A stretch of DNA of 64,000 nt from JAIVGV01 sp031425275 (GTDB taxonomy: Bacteria; Acidobacteriota; Blastocatellia; Pyrinomonadales; Pyrinomonadaceae): positions 1-64,000 of the forward strand of contig JANPJA010000036.1 of assembly GCA_031425275.1 (NCBI GenBank), written 5' to 3'. Position 1 is the stretch's first letter, and every line of letters begins with the position of its first letter. Below, one piece after another: positions 25,935 through 33,843 of this stretch. A program made the position numbers and the translations under genes. The notes under the pieces were generated by a model. It searched no databases. It had not been told where the DNA came from and saw only the letters and a list, made by a program, of their open reading frames with translations.

Positions 25935-26753
25935 ATGAGTGAAGAGGCCGGTGCGACTCCCGTAAATTCCCCTGAGCAGAAGGCATCCGTGGATGCCAGA
26001 CCGTCGTTGGACACGCCGAACTTCGACGCGGGCTCGGTAGCCCGCGCGCGCGCGGCTGTACCATTAACGCGCGGGGGCGCTCAGCCCTCGACGCTCAAGT
26101 GGGCCTTCGTGGCGCTGGTCGCGGGGATGTGCGGCGGTCTGCTCGGCATCCTCGTACTCAGGTCTTATCAGAAACGAGACGGCGCGCGCGCGGCGGACGA
26201 GCCGGCAGCGGTCGCGGACGTGCGTGCGGGCGGCGCGGCGGCGACCCCGGCGGGGGCCGGGAGCGAAGCAGGCGTGGCGTCGTCGCGGGATGGCACGGCG
26301 CGGGCGGCGGGAGACGACGCGAACGTGGCGGCGGAGCCGGCCGCGACGGCGACGGCCGGCGGCGCGAAGGGTGAGGAGTCGGCGCAACTACTGCGCGGCG
26401 CGCTCGCAGGGTGGATCGCGGCGACGAACGCGCGCGACATCGAGCGGCAGATGGAGTTTTACGACGCGCGCGTCGGCGTCTTCTACCTCTCGCGTAACGC
26501 CTCGCGCGCGGCCGTGCGCGCGGAGAAGTTTAACGCCTTCGCGAACGCCTCGGCCGTTGACGTGCGCGCGGGCGAGCCGCAAATTTCGCTCGGCCCGGAC
26601 GGCCGCACCGCCACGATGCGCTTCCGCAAGCAGTACGCCATCGAGGGCGCGGGGATGGAGCGGCGCGGGGCCGTCCTGCAAGAATTGCTCTGGCGTCGCA
26701 CGCCCGCCGGCTGGAAGATCACCGGCGAGCGCGACCTGAGAATAGTTGACTAG
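25935..26753 (+). CDS. Membrane-anchored NTF2/SnoaL-like protein
   Basis: A 272-residue protein. It has a cytoplasmic or linker part, one membrane span (about residues 53-75; LKWAFVALVAGMCGGLLGILVL), a long low-complexity Ala/Gly/Asp segment, and a C-terminal NTF2/SnoaL-like fold (about 150-272; LLRGALAGWIAATNARDIERQMEFYDA ... LLWRRTPAGWKITGERDL). Such domains bind small ligands or act as scaffolds; no catalytic residues are clear. Start at ATG 25935 has GGAGGAGGG about 10 bases upstream and is preferred to an in-frame ATG at 25884. Stop codon TAG is the first bases of the following heptad array. Confidence 0.75.
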   Translation: MSEEAGATPVNSPEQKASVDARPSLDTPNFDAGSVARARAAVPLTRGGAQPSTLKWAFVALVAGMCGGLLGILVLRSYQKRDGARAADEPAAVADVRAGGAAATPAGAGSEAGVASSRDGTARAAGDDANVAAEPAATATAGGAKGEESAQLLRGALAGWIAATNARDIERQMEFYDARVGVFYLSRNASRAAVRAEKFNAFANASAVDVRAGEPQISLGPDGRTATMRFRKQYAIEGAGMERRGAVLQELLWRRTPAGWKITGERDLRIVD

Positions 26754-26756
26754 TTG

Positions 26757-26945
26757 TTAGCTATTAGCCGTTAGCTATTAGCCGTTAGCTATTAGCCGTT
26801 AGCTATTAGCCGTTAGCTATTAGCCGGAACTGTAGGCGGGAGTCATCTGCGACCGGCAGGCTCCCGCCTTCCGATTTTGAGTCGCTGGTTCGGTGTGGCT
26901 AACAGCTAACAGCTAACAGCTAACAGCTAACAGCTAACAGCTAAT
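26757..26945. repeat. Largest heptad element: ten TTAGCTA/TTAGCCG units and seven AGCTAAC units
   Basis: Left array 26757-26826 alternates TTAGCTA and TTAGCCG, ten units. Right array 26897-26945 is GGCTAAC, AGCTAAC five times and AGCTAAT. The complement of the left array pairs with the right one. The gene stop TAG at 26751 is in phase with the units. A 70-base spacer separates the arrays. Confidence 0.95.
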
Positions 26946-26988
26946 TCCCAGGTTTCGCCGCGAGTCGCGCGGGGCTATAATCCGCCGC

Positions 26989-27189
26989 ATGGAGATCGAT
27001 CAGGATTTTGTTGACAGGATGATGTGCCCGGAGTGCGGGGCGAAGCTGCGTCTGAAAGAGGGCGGCGCAGGGATAAAGTGTGTGGGCTGCCGCCGCGTCT
27101 ATCCGGTCGAGGACGAGATCATCGTGATGCTGCCCGACAAGGCGACGATAGAAGATGACGAGCCCGCCGCCAGCACTACTACTGCTTGA
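26989..27189 (+). CDS. Trm112-like zinc-ribbon protein
   Basis: A 66-residue zinc ribbon. Cysteines at 13 and 16 (CPEC) and 31 and 34 (CVGC) define the site, followed by RRVYPVEDEIIVMLPDKA, the usual end of this family. Members act as small partners of methyltransferases and other enzymes. It overlaps the GT9 gene (start 27155) by 35 bases in another frame, so the two are translationally coupled. Confidence 0.85.
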   Translation: MEIDQDFVDRMMCPECGAKLRLKEGGAGIKCVGCRRVYPVEDEIIVMLPDKATIEDDEPAASTTTA

Positions 27190-28330
27190 GCCGGACGCCC
27201 CGGCCGACGCCGCCGCCGCGCCGCCCGCGCCGCAGCCGCTCGCGCCCGCGCGCTGGGACTGGGGCGGAGTGCGCAGCGTCCTCGTCGTGCGCCTGCGCTC
27301 GATCGGCGACGCCGTGCTCGCCACCCCTTCGCTCCACGCGCTACGCCGCTTCCTGCCCGACGCGCGCATTGATCTGCTGCTCGAAGACTGGGTCGCGCCG
27401 CTGCTGGAAAATTCGGCGGACGTGACCCGCGTCATCCGCGTCGAGCGCGGGAGCTTGCGCGCGCGCCTCTCGGTCGCGCGCGCGCTCCGGGCCGCGCGCT
27501 ACGACGTGGCCTTCAACCTCCACGGCGGCAGCACCGCCTCGCTGCTGACGCGGGCCTCCGGCGCGCGCCGCCGCGTCGGCTACGCCGACTACCAGTTGGC
27601 GCGGCTCCACAACCACGTCGCGCCGCCCTCGGCCGAACTCTGGCGGCGCGCGCACACCCACTCGGCCGAACAGCAGCTCGCGCTCCTCGGTTGGGCGGGC
27701 GTGCCCGTCTCCGACCGGCCGCGCTCGCGGCTCGTCGTCTCGGAAGCGGCGGCCCGTTCAATCGCGCGGAGGCTCGGGGACGCGGGCGTCGAACGGTCGC
27801 GGCCTTTCGCGCTCATCCACCCGGCGGCGGCCTTCGCGACGAAGACGTGGGACGCCGGGAACTTCGCGCGCGTCGCCGAAGCGTTGGCCGCGCGGGGCTT
27901 AATAGTCGTGGCCGTCGCCGCGCGGCACGAGACGGATATTCTGCGCTCGCTCGTCGATAACACGCGCGCGCGCGTCCACGCCTTCGACGATCTGAGCTTG
28001 CCGGAGTTGACCGCTTTAGCCGCGCGCGCGCGCCTCTTCGTCGGCAACGACAGCGGCGTGGCCCACATCGCGGCGGCCGTCCGCGCGCCCTCGGTCGTCG
28101 TCTTCGGCTCGTCGAACGTCCGGCACTGGGGGCCGTGGACTGACGCGCCCGCCGAAGTCGTCCGCGAGGAGATGCCCTGCGCCCCGTGCCCCGGCTACAC
28201 CTGCGCGGAGTTCGGCGAGCCCGAATGCATCAAGCGCATCCCCGTCGAGCGCGTCTGGGGGGCCGTCGAGCGCGTCTTGGCGGCGAGCGCGGCGCAAATT
28301 GAATCGAGAGAGGACGTGAGGCGCGGATGA
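27155..28330 (+). CDS. GT9-family glycosyltransferase (heptosyltransferase type)
   Basis: A 391-residue glycosyltransferase of family 9, as in lipopolysaccharide heptosyltransferases that use ADP-heptose. Recognised blocks are VLVVRLRSIGDAVLATPSLHALRRFLP near 40-67, the donor region with FALIHPAAAFATKTWDAGNFA and LFVGNDSGVAHIAAAVRAPSVVVFGSSN, and CPGYTCAEFGEPECIKRI near the end. Together with the heptose kinase at 29251 it points to a heptose-containing envelope polysaccharide. Its stop overlaps the cupin start (ATGA), and it overlaps the zinc-ribbon gene at its beginning. Confidence 0.88.
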   Translation: MTSPPPALLLLEPDAPADAAAAPPAPQPLAPARWDWGGVRSVLVVRLRSIGDAVLATPSLHALRRFLPDARIDLLLEDWVAPLLENSADVTRVIRVERGSLRARLSVARALRAARYDVAFNLHGGSTASLLTRASGARRRVGYADYQLARLHNHVAPPSAELWRRAHTHSAEQQLALLGWAGVPVSDRPRSRLVVSEAAARSIARRLGDAGVERSRPFALIHPAAAFATKTWDAGNFARVAEALAARGLIVVAVAARHETDILRSLVDNTRARVHAFDDLSLPELTALAARARLFVGNDSGVAHIAAAVRAPSVVVFGSSNVRHWGPWTDAPAEVVREEMPCAPCPGYTCAEFGEPECIKRIPVERVWGAVERVLAASAAQIESREDVRRG

Positions 28331-28692
28331 ATTACGAGGCCGTCAACTTCGCGGATAAGCTGGCGCGGTTTTCCGAGCGGTGGTCGCCGCGCATCGTCGC
28401 GCGGATGAACGACTACCATTTCAAGCTCGTCAAGATCGAAGGCGAGTTCGTCTGGCACAGCCACGCCGAGACGGACGAGGTCTTCTTAGTCATCGAGGGC
28501 GAGATGGTGATCGAGTTGCGCGACGGCCGAGTCGCGCTCAAGGCGGGCGAGATGTTCGTCGTCCCGCGCGGCGTGGAGCACCGGCCGGTGGCCGCGCGCG
28601 AGTGCCGGATGTTACTGGTTGAGCCGGCGGGGACGGTCAACACGGGCGACGCGGGCGGCGGGATGACCGCCGAGGACGGCGTCTGGGTGTGA
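28327..28692 (+). CDS. Small cupin-domain protein
   Basis: A 121-residue single cupin. Metal ligands HSHAETDE (with the second His and a later His in RGVEHRPVA) and the E-VFLVIEGEMVIEL strand are visible. Such proteins bind Fe, Zn or Mn and may isomerise or sense small molecules. It overlaps the GT9 stop codon (ATGA), so translational coupling is likely and a role near envelope sugar synthesis is inferred. Confidence 0.85.
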   Translation: MNYEAVNFADKLARFSERWSPRIVARMNDYHFKLVKIEGEFVWHSHAETDEVFLVIEGEMVIELRDGRVALKAGEMFVVPRGVEHRPVAARECRMLLVEPAGTVNTGDAGGGMTAEDGVWV

Positions 28693-28767
28693 GTGGCGCG
28701 CGCGCGCAGGGCGTGACAATTTCGCCGGGTTGAAGCTCTAAAATTTTCGTCAGGGAGGTTCACGGTT

Positions 28768-29052
28768 ATGGCGGCATCGGGCGCGGCGGTGGCGGCGATG
28801 GCGGCGGCGATAGCAAACGCGGTGAAGGCGAGCGGTGTCATCTTGCGCGTGACGCCGGAGAACTTCGCGGCGATCCTCAAGAGGATCGAGACCCCGCTCG
28901 TCGTCCACGCGACGGGCGGGGTGTTCACGACGAACTACCAGTACCTGACGAGCTACAAGGGGCTGGCCTTCTACACGAAGTCTACCCGGCCGCTCGCGCT
29001 GCCCTCCGGCGCGGAGTTGGTGACGGCGCAGAAAATCTGGATACCGCAGTAG
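28768..29052 (+). CDS. Small conserved protein of unknown function
   Basis: A 94-residue protein with a hydrophobic Ala-rich N-terminus (MAASGAAVAAMAAAIANAVK) and a compact beta-rich body (VILRVTPENFAAILKRIETPLVVHATGG ... NYQYLTSYKGLAFYTKS). I recall similar small proteins in soil bacteria but no function. AGGGAGGT lies about 8 bases before the ATG. It is followed by a heptad element. Confidence 0.7.
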   Translation: MAASGAAVAAMAAAIANAVKASGVILRVTPENFAAILKRIETPLVVHATGGVFTTNYQYLTSYKGLAFYTKSTRPLALPSGAELVTAQKIWIPQ

Positions 29053-29065
29053 GGATGATGAAGTC

Positions 29066-29174
29066 GTCAGTTGTCCGTGGTCAGTGGTCAGTTGTTTGTG
29101 ATCCGGTAGCTGGCCCGTTCCTGCCGGTCGGGTCGTGAGGCGCGGACAACTGACCACTGACCACTGACCACTGA
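29066..29174. repeat. Heptad repeat element, GTCAGTT/GTCCGTG type
   Basis: Left part 29066-29100: GTCAGTT, GTCCGTG, GTCAGTG, GTCAGTT, GTTTGTG. Right part 29147-29174: CAACTGA then CCACTGA three times. It begins 14 bases after the stop of the 94-residue gene. Confidence 0.9.
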
Positions 29175-29250
29175 CATCCTCCATGATCCGCGCCCCTTCG
29201 TGTAGAATCCTGCGGCGGTGGCGACTTCCGCCCCGCCCCGTCATTCTCGA

Positions 29251-30249
29251 ATGAAGCAGATCACAGCAGAACGCGCCGCCGAGTTAATCGCGCGCGCGCG
29301 CGAGCGCACGGTCGTCGTTTACGGCGACGTGATGCTCGACGAGTTCGTGTGGGGCGACGTGACGCGCATCTCGCCGGAAGCACCCGTGCCGGTCGTTGAC
29401 ATCCGCCGCGAGTCGATCCGCCTCGGCGGGGCGGCCAACGTGCTCGCCAACCTCGTCGCGCTCGGCGCGCGCGGCCGCCTCGTCGGCGTCGCGGGCGCGG
29501 ACGACGCGGGCCGCCGCCTGCTCGCCAAGCTCGGCGAGACGTGCGACGACCGGGCCGACTCCCAGCTCGTCACGGACGACTCGCGCCCGACGACGATCAA
29601 GACGCGCATCATTGCGCACAACCAGCTCGTGGTGCGCGCCGACCGCGAGTCGCGCGCGCCCGTCGCGGGCGAGGTCGAGGCGCGCGTCATCGCGGCGCTC
29701 ACCCGGTCGCTCGAAGGCGCGGACGCCTTCGTCGTCTCGGACTACGACAAGGGCGCGGTCACGGCGCGCGTGCTCGGCGAGATTCTGCCGCGCGCCGTCG
29801 CTTTGAAAATACCCGTCCTCGTCGATCCGAAGCTGCGCAACTTCGACTCGTACCGCCCCGCCACGCTCGTCACGCCGAACCACCACGAGGCCCTGCGGCT
29901 GACGAACTCGGAGGACGACACGGACGAAGGGATAGAGCGGGCGGCGCGCGTCATCCGCGAGAGGCTGGGTTGCGACGCCGTGCTCATCACGCGCGGCGAG
30001 CGCGGGATGATGCTGGTGGAAGGCGGCGGCGCGCCGGTCTCGGTGGCGACGACGGCGCGCGAGGTGTACGACGTGACGGGCGCGGGCGACACCGTCATCG
30101 CCACGCTCGCCGCCATGCTCGCGGCGGGCGCGTCGCTGACCGAGGCGGCCGCGCTCGCCAACCACGCCGCCGGCATCGTCGTCGGCAAGCTCGGCACGGC
30201 CACGGCGGGCGCGGACGAACTCGTCGTCTCGCTCAGAGGTTCGGATTGA
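29251..30249 (+). CDS. rfaE1: D-glycero-beta-D-manno-heptose-7-phosphate kinase (PfkB family)
   Basis: ATP-dependent phosphorylation of heptose-7-phosphate at position 1, an early step to ADP-heptose. The 332-residue PfkB-fold protein has GDVMLDEFVWGDVTRISPEAP, IRLGGAANVLANLVALGA, DPKLRNFDSYRPATLVTPNHHEA and the PfkB signature VTGAGDTVIATLAAMLAAG. The nucleotidyltransferase domain found in HldE is missing, so this is the kinase half only. The GTG at 29218 would add 11 residues; I start at the ATG because the protein then opens as usual. GT9 at 27155 probably uses the same sugar. Confidence 0.88.
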   Translation: MKQITAERAAELIARARERTVVVYGDVMLDEFVWGDVTRISPEAPVPVVDIRRESIRLGGAANVLANLVALGARGRLVGVAGADDAGRRLLAKLGETCDDRADSQLVTDDSRPTTIKTRIIAHNQLVVRADRESRAPVAGEVEARVIAALTRSLEGADAFVVSDYDKGAVTARVLGEILPRAVALKIPVLVDPKLRNFDSYRPATLVTPNHHEALRLTNSEDDTDEGIERAARVIRERLGCDAVLITRGERGMMLVEGGGAPVSVATTAREVYDVTGAGDTVIATLAAMLAAGASLTEAAALANHAAGIVVGKLGTATAGADELVVSLRGSD

Positions 30250-30275
30250 AGCGGCCGGGAAGGGGAGCGAATCGG

Positions 30276-30518
30276 TTGGAAGAGAAGCCAGTGGTAGAGA
30301 AGCCAGTGGTAGAGAAGCCGGTGGAAGAGAAGCCGGTGGAAGAGAGGCGCAACAGCGGGCTCAACGTCGCGCTGTTTCTCGTCGCGATGGCGTCGTTCGC
30401 CGCGGCCATCATCGGGCTGCTGACGCGGCCGGAGGCCGGCTGGCCGCGCGGCGCGTTCGCGCTCGGCATGGTCTTAAACATCATCGGCCTGTTGTTCAGG
30501 AGACGCGCGAGCCGCTGA
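30276..30518 (+). CDS. Small two-span membrane protein with EKPV repeats
   Basis: An 80-residue protein starting at TTG 30276 with GGGGAG about 10 bases upstream. Residues 3-22 are four tandem near-repeats of VEKPV or EEKPV, encoded by a 15-base DNA repeat, then two membrane spans (about 28-46 and 55-72; LNVALFLVAMASFAAAIIGLL and FALGMVLNIIGLLF). No family is recognised. It follows the heptose kinase in the same direction. Confidence 0.6.
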   Translation: MEEKPVVEKPVVEKPVEEKPVEERRNSGLNVALFLVAMASFAAAIIGLLTRPEAGWPRGAFALGMVLNIIGLLFRRRASR

Positions 30519-30604
30519 CGCCGCGACGACGCCCGACGATAAACTTTTTCGCGCGCGGCCGGGGCGCGAACTTCACGCTTGATGAGTCGATAAAGAGGAC
30601 GCCG

Positions 30605-32566
30605 TTGAAAGAACGAAAGCCGAAACTTCGCGCCGCGCTGCTCGCGTCCGCGTTCTTCTTGCTCCAACCGCTCGCGCTCTTGCTCCAACCGCTCGCGCCC
30701 GCGCGCGTCTCGGCGCAATCGCCGCAACGCGACCGCAAAGTAGCTGCCCCCGCGCCAAGCACCCCGCAGCCCGGCGCGACGCCGGCCGCACCGACGGCAC
30801 AGCCGACCCCGCCGACGCCAGCTTCGCCGACGCCGCAAGTCTCTCCGACGCCCGTCCCGACGCCGGGGCCGCGCACGCTCGAAGTCCTGCGCGCGCGCAT
30901 CGCGGAGGTGCTCGCGCGGCCCGAACTCGCGCCCGCACACTTCGGCATCCGCGTCGTCTCGCTCGACACGGGCGCGGTCTTGTTCGAGGAGAACGCCGGG
31001 AAACTTTTGATGCCCGCGTCGAACATGAAAATCTACACGGTCGCCGCCGCGCTCGACCGGCTCGGCCCCGATTTCCGTTTCGTCACGTCGGTTTACGCCG
31101 CCGAGCGCGCGGACGCGAAGGGACGCTTGAAAGGCGACCTGACGATCTACGGCCGCGGCGACCCGACCTACGCCGCGCGCTTCGCGGGCGAGGGCGACTA
31201 CTTCAAAGGCGTCGAGGAACTGGCCGCGTCAGTGGTCGCGGCGGGCGTCCGCCGGGTCGAGGGCGACCTCGTCGGCGACGAGAGTTATTTTGACGGCCCC
31301 GCCATCGGCTACGGCTGGGAGTGGGACGACCTGCAATGGTATTACGGCGCGCCCATCTCGGCCCTGACGGTCAACGACAACGCCGTCGATGTCATCGTCA
31401 AACCGGGCGCGAGCGTGGGAGCGGCGGCCGTCGTCACGACCGGCCCGGCCTTCCTCGGCTTCCCCACCGTCTTCGGCGGCGCGGGCGCGGACGATTCTGT
31501 CGCCGCGCGCACGACCGCGCCGCTCGCCGTCCTCAACCGCGCGACCACCTCCGCGCGCGGGACGCGGCGCGAGATCACCATGCGGCGACCGCTCGGACAG
31601 CCTTACGTCGAGGTGACGGGCCGCATCCCCATCGACGACGCGGGCGACACGGTGAGCGTCACCACGCCGCGCCCCGCGCTGATGTTCGTCTCGATGCTGC
31701 GCGCCGCGCTCGAACGACGCGGCGTCCAGATCAAGGGGCGCACGCTCTCAATCGACGCCCACGCGCGCGAAACGTCGGGTCGGCCCTTCGACGCGGCGCG
31801 GCTCATCGAGGTCGCGCGACGCGAGTCCGCGCCCTTCTCCGAGATCGCCGCGAAGACGATGAAGCCGAGCCAGAATCTCTACACCGAGTTGATCCTGCGC
31901 ACGCTCGGCGAGCAATCGCAGCAGCCGGCCGCGACGACAGGACAGGCGGGAGTGGCTGCGGCGCAGGCGAGCGCGACGGGTCAGGCGAGCGCGACGGGAC
32001 AACCCGCCGTGCCGGGGCAAACGACGGCGCAGCCGCAGTCGTCGCCCGCGCAACCTTCGACGACTCCCGCGCGGCCGCCCGCGAGCGCGGTGGCTGGTCA
32101 CTCCGCCGTCCGGCAATTCTTGCGCGAGGCGGGCGTCTCGCACGTCGAACACCTCTCGCTCGTGGACGGGTCGGGACTCGCGCGGCAGAACTTGATCACG
32201 GCCGAGGCGACGGTGGAACTTCTCACCTACATGAGCCGCCACCGCCACGCGCAGGTCTGGCTCGACGCGCAGCCCATCGCGGGCGTGGACGGGACGCTGC
32301 GCGGCCGTCTGCGCGGCACGTCGGCGGCCGGGAATTTGCGCGCCAAGACCGGCACCATCGCCAACGTCTCGGGCCTCTCCGGCTACGTCACCACGGCCGC
32401 GGGCGAGCGGCTCGCCTTCTCCATGCTCGTCAACCACTACACCGACGAGCGGACGCCGCGCACCAGCTTCCTCGACTCAATCGCCTCGCTGCTCGCCTCT
32501 TTCGCGGGCCGCTCAACGGTTGTGACGGGTGAACCGTCAACCGTGACAGGTAAGACTGTGCCTTAA
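30605..32566 (+). CDS. dacB: D-alanyl-D-alanine carboxypeptidase/endopeptidase (PBP4, peptidase S13)
   Basis: A 653-residue periplasmic penicillin-binding protein. After a signal anchor (about 7-35) and a Pro/Ala/Thr linker comes the S13 domain with the active-site SxxK (S139-N-M-K142), SxN (S422-Q-N424) and KTG (581-583). It trims or cleaves peptidoglycan peptides. Residues about 437-498 are a low-complexity Thr/Ala/Gln/Pro insert inside the catalytic fold. The last 16 residues (VTGEPSTVTGK) are translated from a heptad element. TTG start with AGAGGA upstream. Next gene dapF makes the peptidoglycan precursor diaminopimelate. Confidence 0.93.
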   Translation: MKERKPKLRAALLASAFFLLQPLALLLQPLAPARVSAQSPQRDRKVAAPAPSTPQPGATPAAPTAQPTPPTPASPTPQVSPTPVPTPGPRTLEVLRARIAEVLARPELAPAHFGIRVVSLDTGAVLFEENAGKLLMPASNMKIYTVAAALDRLGPDFRFVTSVYAAERADAKGRLKGDLTIYGRGDPTYAARFAGEGDYFKGVEELAASVVAAGVRRVEGDLVGDESYFDGPAIGYGWEWDDLQWYYGAPISALTVNDNAVDVIVKPGASVGAAAVVTTGPAFLGFPTVFGGAGADDSVAARTTAPLAVLNRATTSARGTRREITMRRPLGQPYVEVTGRIPIDDAGDTVSVTTPRPALMFVSMLRAALERRGVQIKGRTLSIDAHARETSGRPFDAARLIEVARRESAPFSEIAAKTMKPSQNLYTELILRTLGEQSQQPAATTGQAGVAAAQASATGQASATGQPAVPGQTTAQPQSSPAQPSTTPARPPASAVAGHSAVRQFLREAGVSHVEHLSLVDGSGLARQNLITAEATVELLTYMSRHRHAQVWLDAQPIAGVDGTLRGRLRGTSAAGNLRAKTGTIANVSGLSGYVTTAAGERLAFSMLVNHYTDERTPRTSFLDSIASLLASFAGRSTVVTGEPSTVTGKTVP

Positions 32567-32624
32567 CTTGTCGCCCGTCACGATTCACGGCTCTTTCCTG
32601 TCACCCGTCACGGTTGACCCGTCC
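32522..32624. repeat. Heptad element overlapping the dacB 3' end
   Basis: Units GTGACGG, GTGAACC, GTCAACC, GTGACAG (32522-32549) lie inside the dacB reading frame. Complementary units CTTGTCG, CCCGTCA, CGATTCA (32567-32587) and CCTGTCA, CCCGTCA, CGGTTGA, CCCGTCC (32597-32624) follow. The element links dacB and dapF. Confidence 0.9.
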
Positions 32625-32633
32625 CGGCTTTTT

Positions 32634-33518
32634 ATGCGCTTTATTAAACTCCACGGCTACGGCAACGATTACCTCGTCTTTCAGGAGGATGACTTGCGTG
32701 CCGCCGAAGACTTGGCCGGGCTCGCGCGGCGCTTGTGCGACCGGCACTTCGGCGCGGGGTCGGACGGCGTCGCGGTCATCGGGCACGTAGGGGAAGCGGG
32801 CGAGGCGGGCGAGGCCGACTTTCATGTGCGCATCTTCAACCCGGACGGGAGCGAGGCGGCGATGTCCGGCAACGGCACGCGCTGCGCCGCCGCCGCGCTC
32901 GTCCACGAACGAATCTGGACGCGGCCCGAACTCCGCCTCTCGACGCGCTCAGGCGTCAAACTCTACCGGGTGCTCGAAGCCGACGAGGCGCGGGGCCGCT
33001 ACCGCTTCGCCGCCGAGATCGGCCGGCCGCGTTTCGAGAGCGGGGCCGTGCCGTTTCGGACGGACGAACCGCTCGCGCGTGTCGTCTCGCACCCGCTCGA
33101 AGTCGCGCCGGGCGAGACGGTCGAAGTCACTGCCCTTGAGATGTGCAACCCGAACTGCTGCCTGTTCGTCGAGGATTTCGACGCACTCGACTGGCGGCGG
33201 CTCGGGCGGCTCATCGAGTCGCACCCGCGCTTCCCCGCGCGCACCAACGTCGAGTTCGTCCGCGTCGTCTCGCCTGAGCGCATCGAGGTGCGCGTCTGGG
33301 AACGAGGCGTCGGCGAGACGCTGTCGTCGGGCACGGGGGCCTCAGCCGCGACCGTCGCCGCCTGCCTCAACGGATTGACCGGCCGCCGCGTCACGGTCGA
33401 AACGCCGGGCGGCACGCTCGCCGTCGAGTGGCGCGAAGAGGATGACGAGATCGTCCTGACGGGCGAGGCCGAGGTCGTCTATCGCGGGGAGTGGTTGAAC
33501 GGCAACGATGAACGATGA
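32634..33518 (+). CDS. dapF: Diaminopimelate epimerase homologue with Ser at the second catalytic position
   Basis: DapF interconverts LL- and meso-diaminopimelate for lysine and peptidoglycan. The 294-residue protein has IKLHGYGNDYLVF, the first catalytic cysteine in MSGNGTRCAAAA (Cys84) and the tandem alpha/beta repeats. At the second catalytic Cys, usually ACGTGA, the sequence is ETLSSGTGASAA, so Ser232 replaces Cys. The DNA (TCG TCG) is unambiguous. Activity may be changed or retained in a subgroup. The start is ATG 32634; the longer open frame reads through the heptad array. Its end (NDER, stop) lies in another heptad array. Confidence 0.87.
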   Translation: MRFIKLHGYGNDYLVFQEDDLRAAEDLAGLARRLCDRHFGAGSDGVAVIGHVGEAGEAGEADFHVRIFNPDGSEAAMSGNGTRCAAAALVHERIWTRPELRLSTRSGVKLYRVLEADEARGRYRFAAEIGRPRFESGAVPFRTDEPLARVVSHPLEVAPGETVEVTALEMCNPNCCLFVEDFDALDWRRLGRLIESHPRFPARTNVEFVRVVSPERIEVRVWERGVGETLSSGTGASAATVAACLNGLTGRRVTVETPGGTLAVEWREEDDEIVLTGEAEVVYRGEWLNGNDER

Positions 33519-33552
33519 ACGATGAACGATGAACGATGAACGATGAACGATG
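33504..33552. repeat. AACGATG heptad array, seven units
   Basis: Seven perfect AACGATG units at 33504-33552, overlapping the last codons and the TGA stop of dapF. Unlike most elements in the window it has no complementary array close by. Confidence 0.95.
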
Positions 33553-33599
33553 AAACGGGGGCGCGCGGCGGGGCGCTCCTGATGGCGCGGCAGGGCGTT

Positions 33600-33843
33600 T
33601 CGGGCTTTCCGAGGGCTGGACTCAGGTGGCTATCCGTGATAGCTTTCTTTCCGGGACAAGCGGGTTATCGCTTGTCTTTTCTTTTAGTTCGCGTCTTTCC
33701 ACCGTTGGCGCAACAAGGTGTGGGCCCCACTCCGACTGACAGATTTGTTGGTAGCTCCTAGAGCCGGAGGTCGAGTCTCTTGTCGGGACTCGCGCGCCAG
33801 AGTTGGAAGCCCCTGTTAATCGGAAAAGGAGAACCGATATTGA
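33600..33843 (+). promoter_or_regulatory. Structured 5' leader of the 3D-domain gene (candidate riboswitch or attenuator)
   Basis: About 240 bases with several short helices. GCTATC-CGT-GATAGC (33630-33644) is followed by GACAAGCG/CGCTTGTC (33655-33676) and TTTTCTTTT, an intrinsic-terminator shape. Next come CAACAA (33711-33716) with TTGTTG (33745-33750), CTCC with GGAG (33755-33769) and CGAGTC with GACTCG (33772-33792), then AAGGAG. It could attenuate the gene or end the dapF transcript. I looked for a c-di-AMP (ydaO) consensus and did not find its conserved words. Confidence 0.5.

Noticed and set aside
26757..26945. CRISPR-like array
   Set aside because: The units are 7 bases with no unique spacers, and no cas gene is in the window.
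33750..33800. tRNA-like T-arm word (GGTCGAGTCTC)
   Set aside because: No acceptor stem, D-arm or anticodon arm can be placed around it at tRNA spacing.
33600..33843. c-di-AMP (ydaO) riboswitch
   Set aside because: The conserved words of that class (such as GGGGGACCCA and GGGGTGAATC) are not present. Reported only as an unassigned structured leader.
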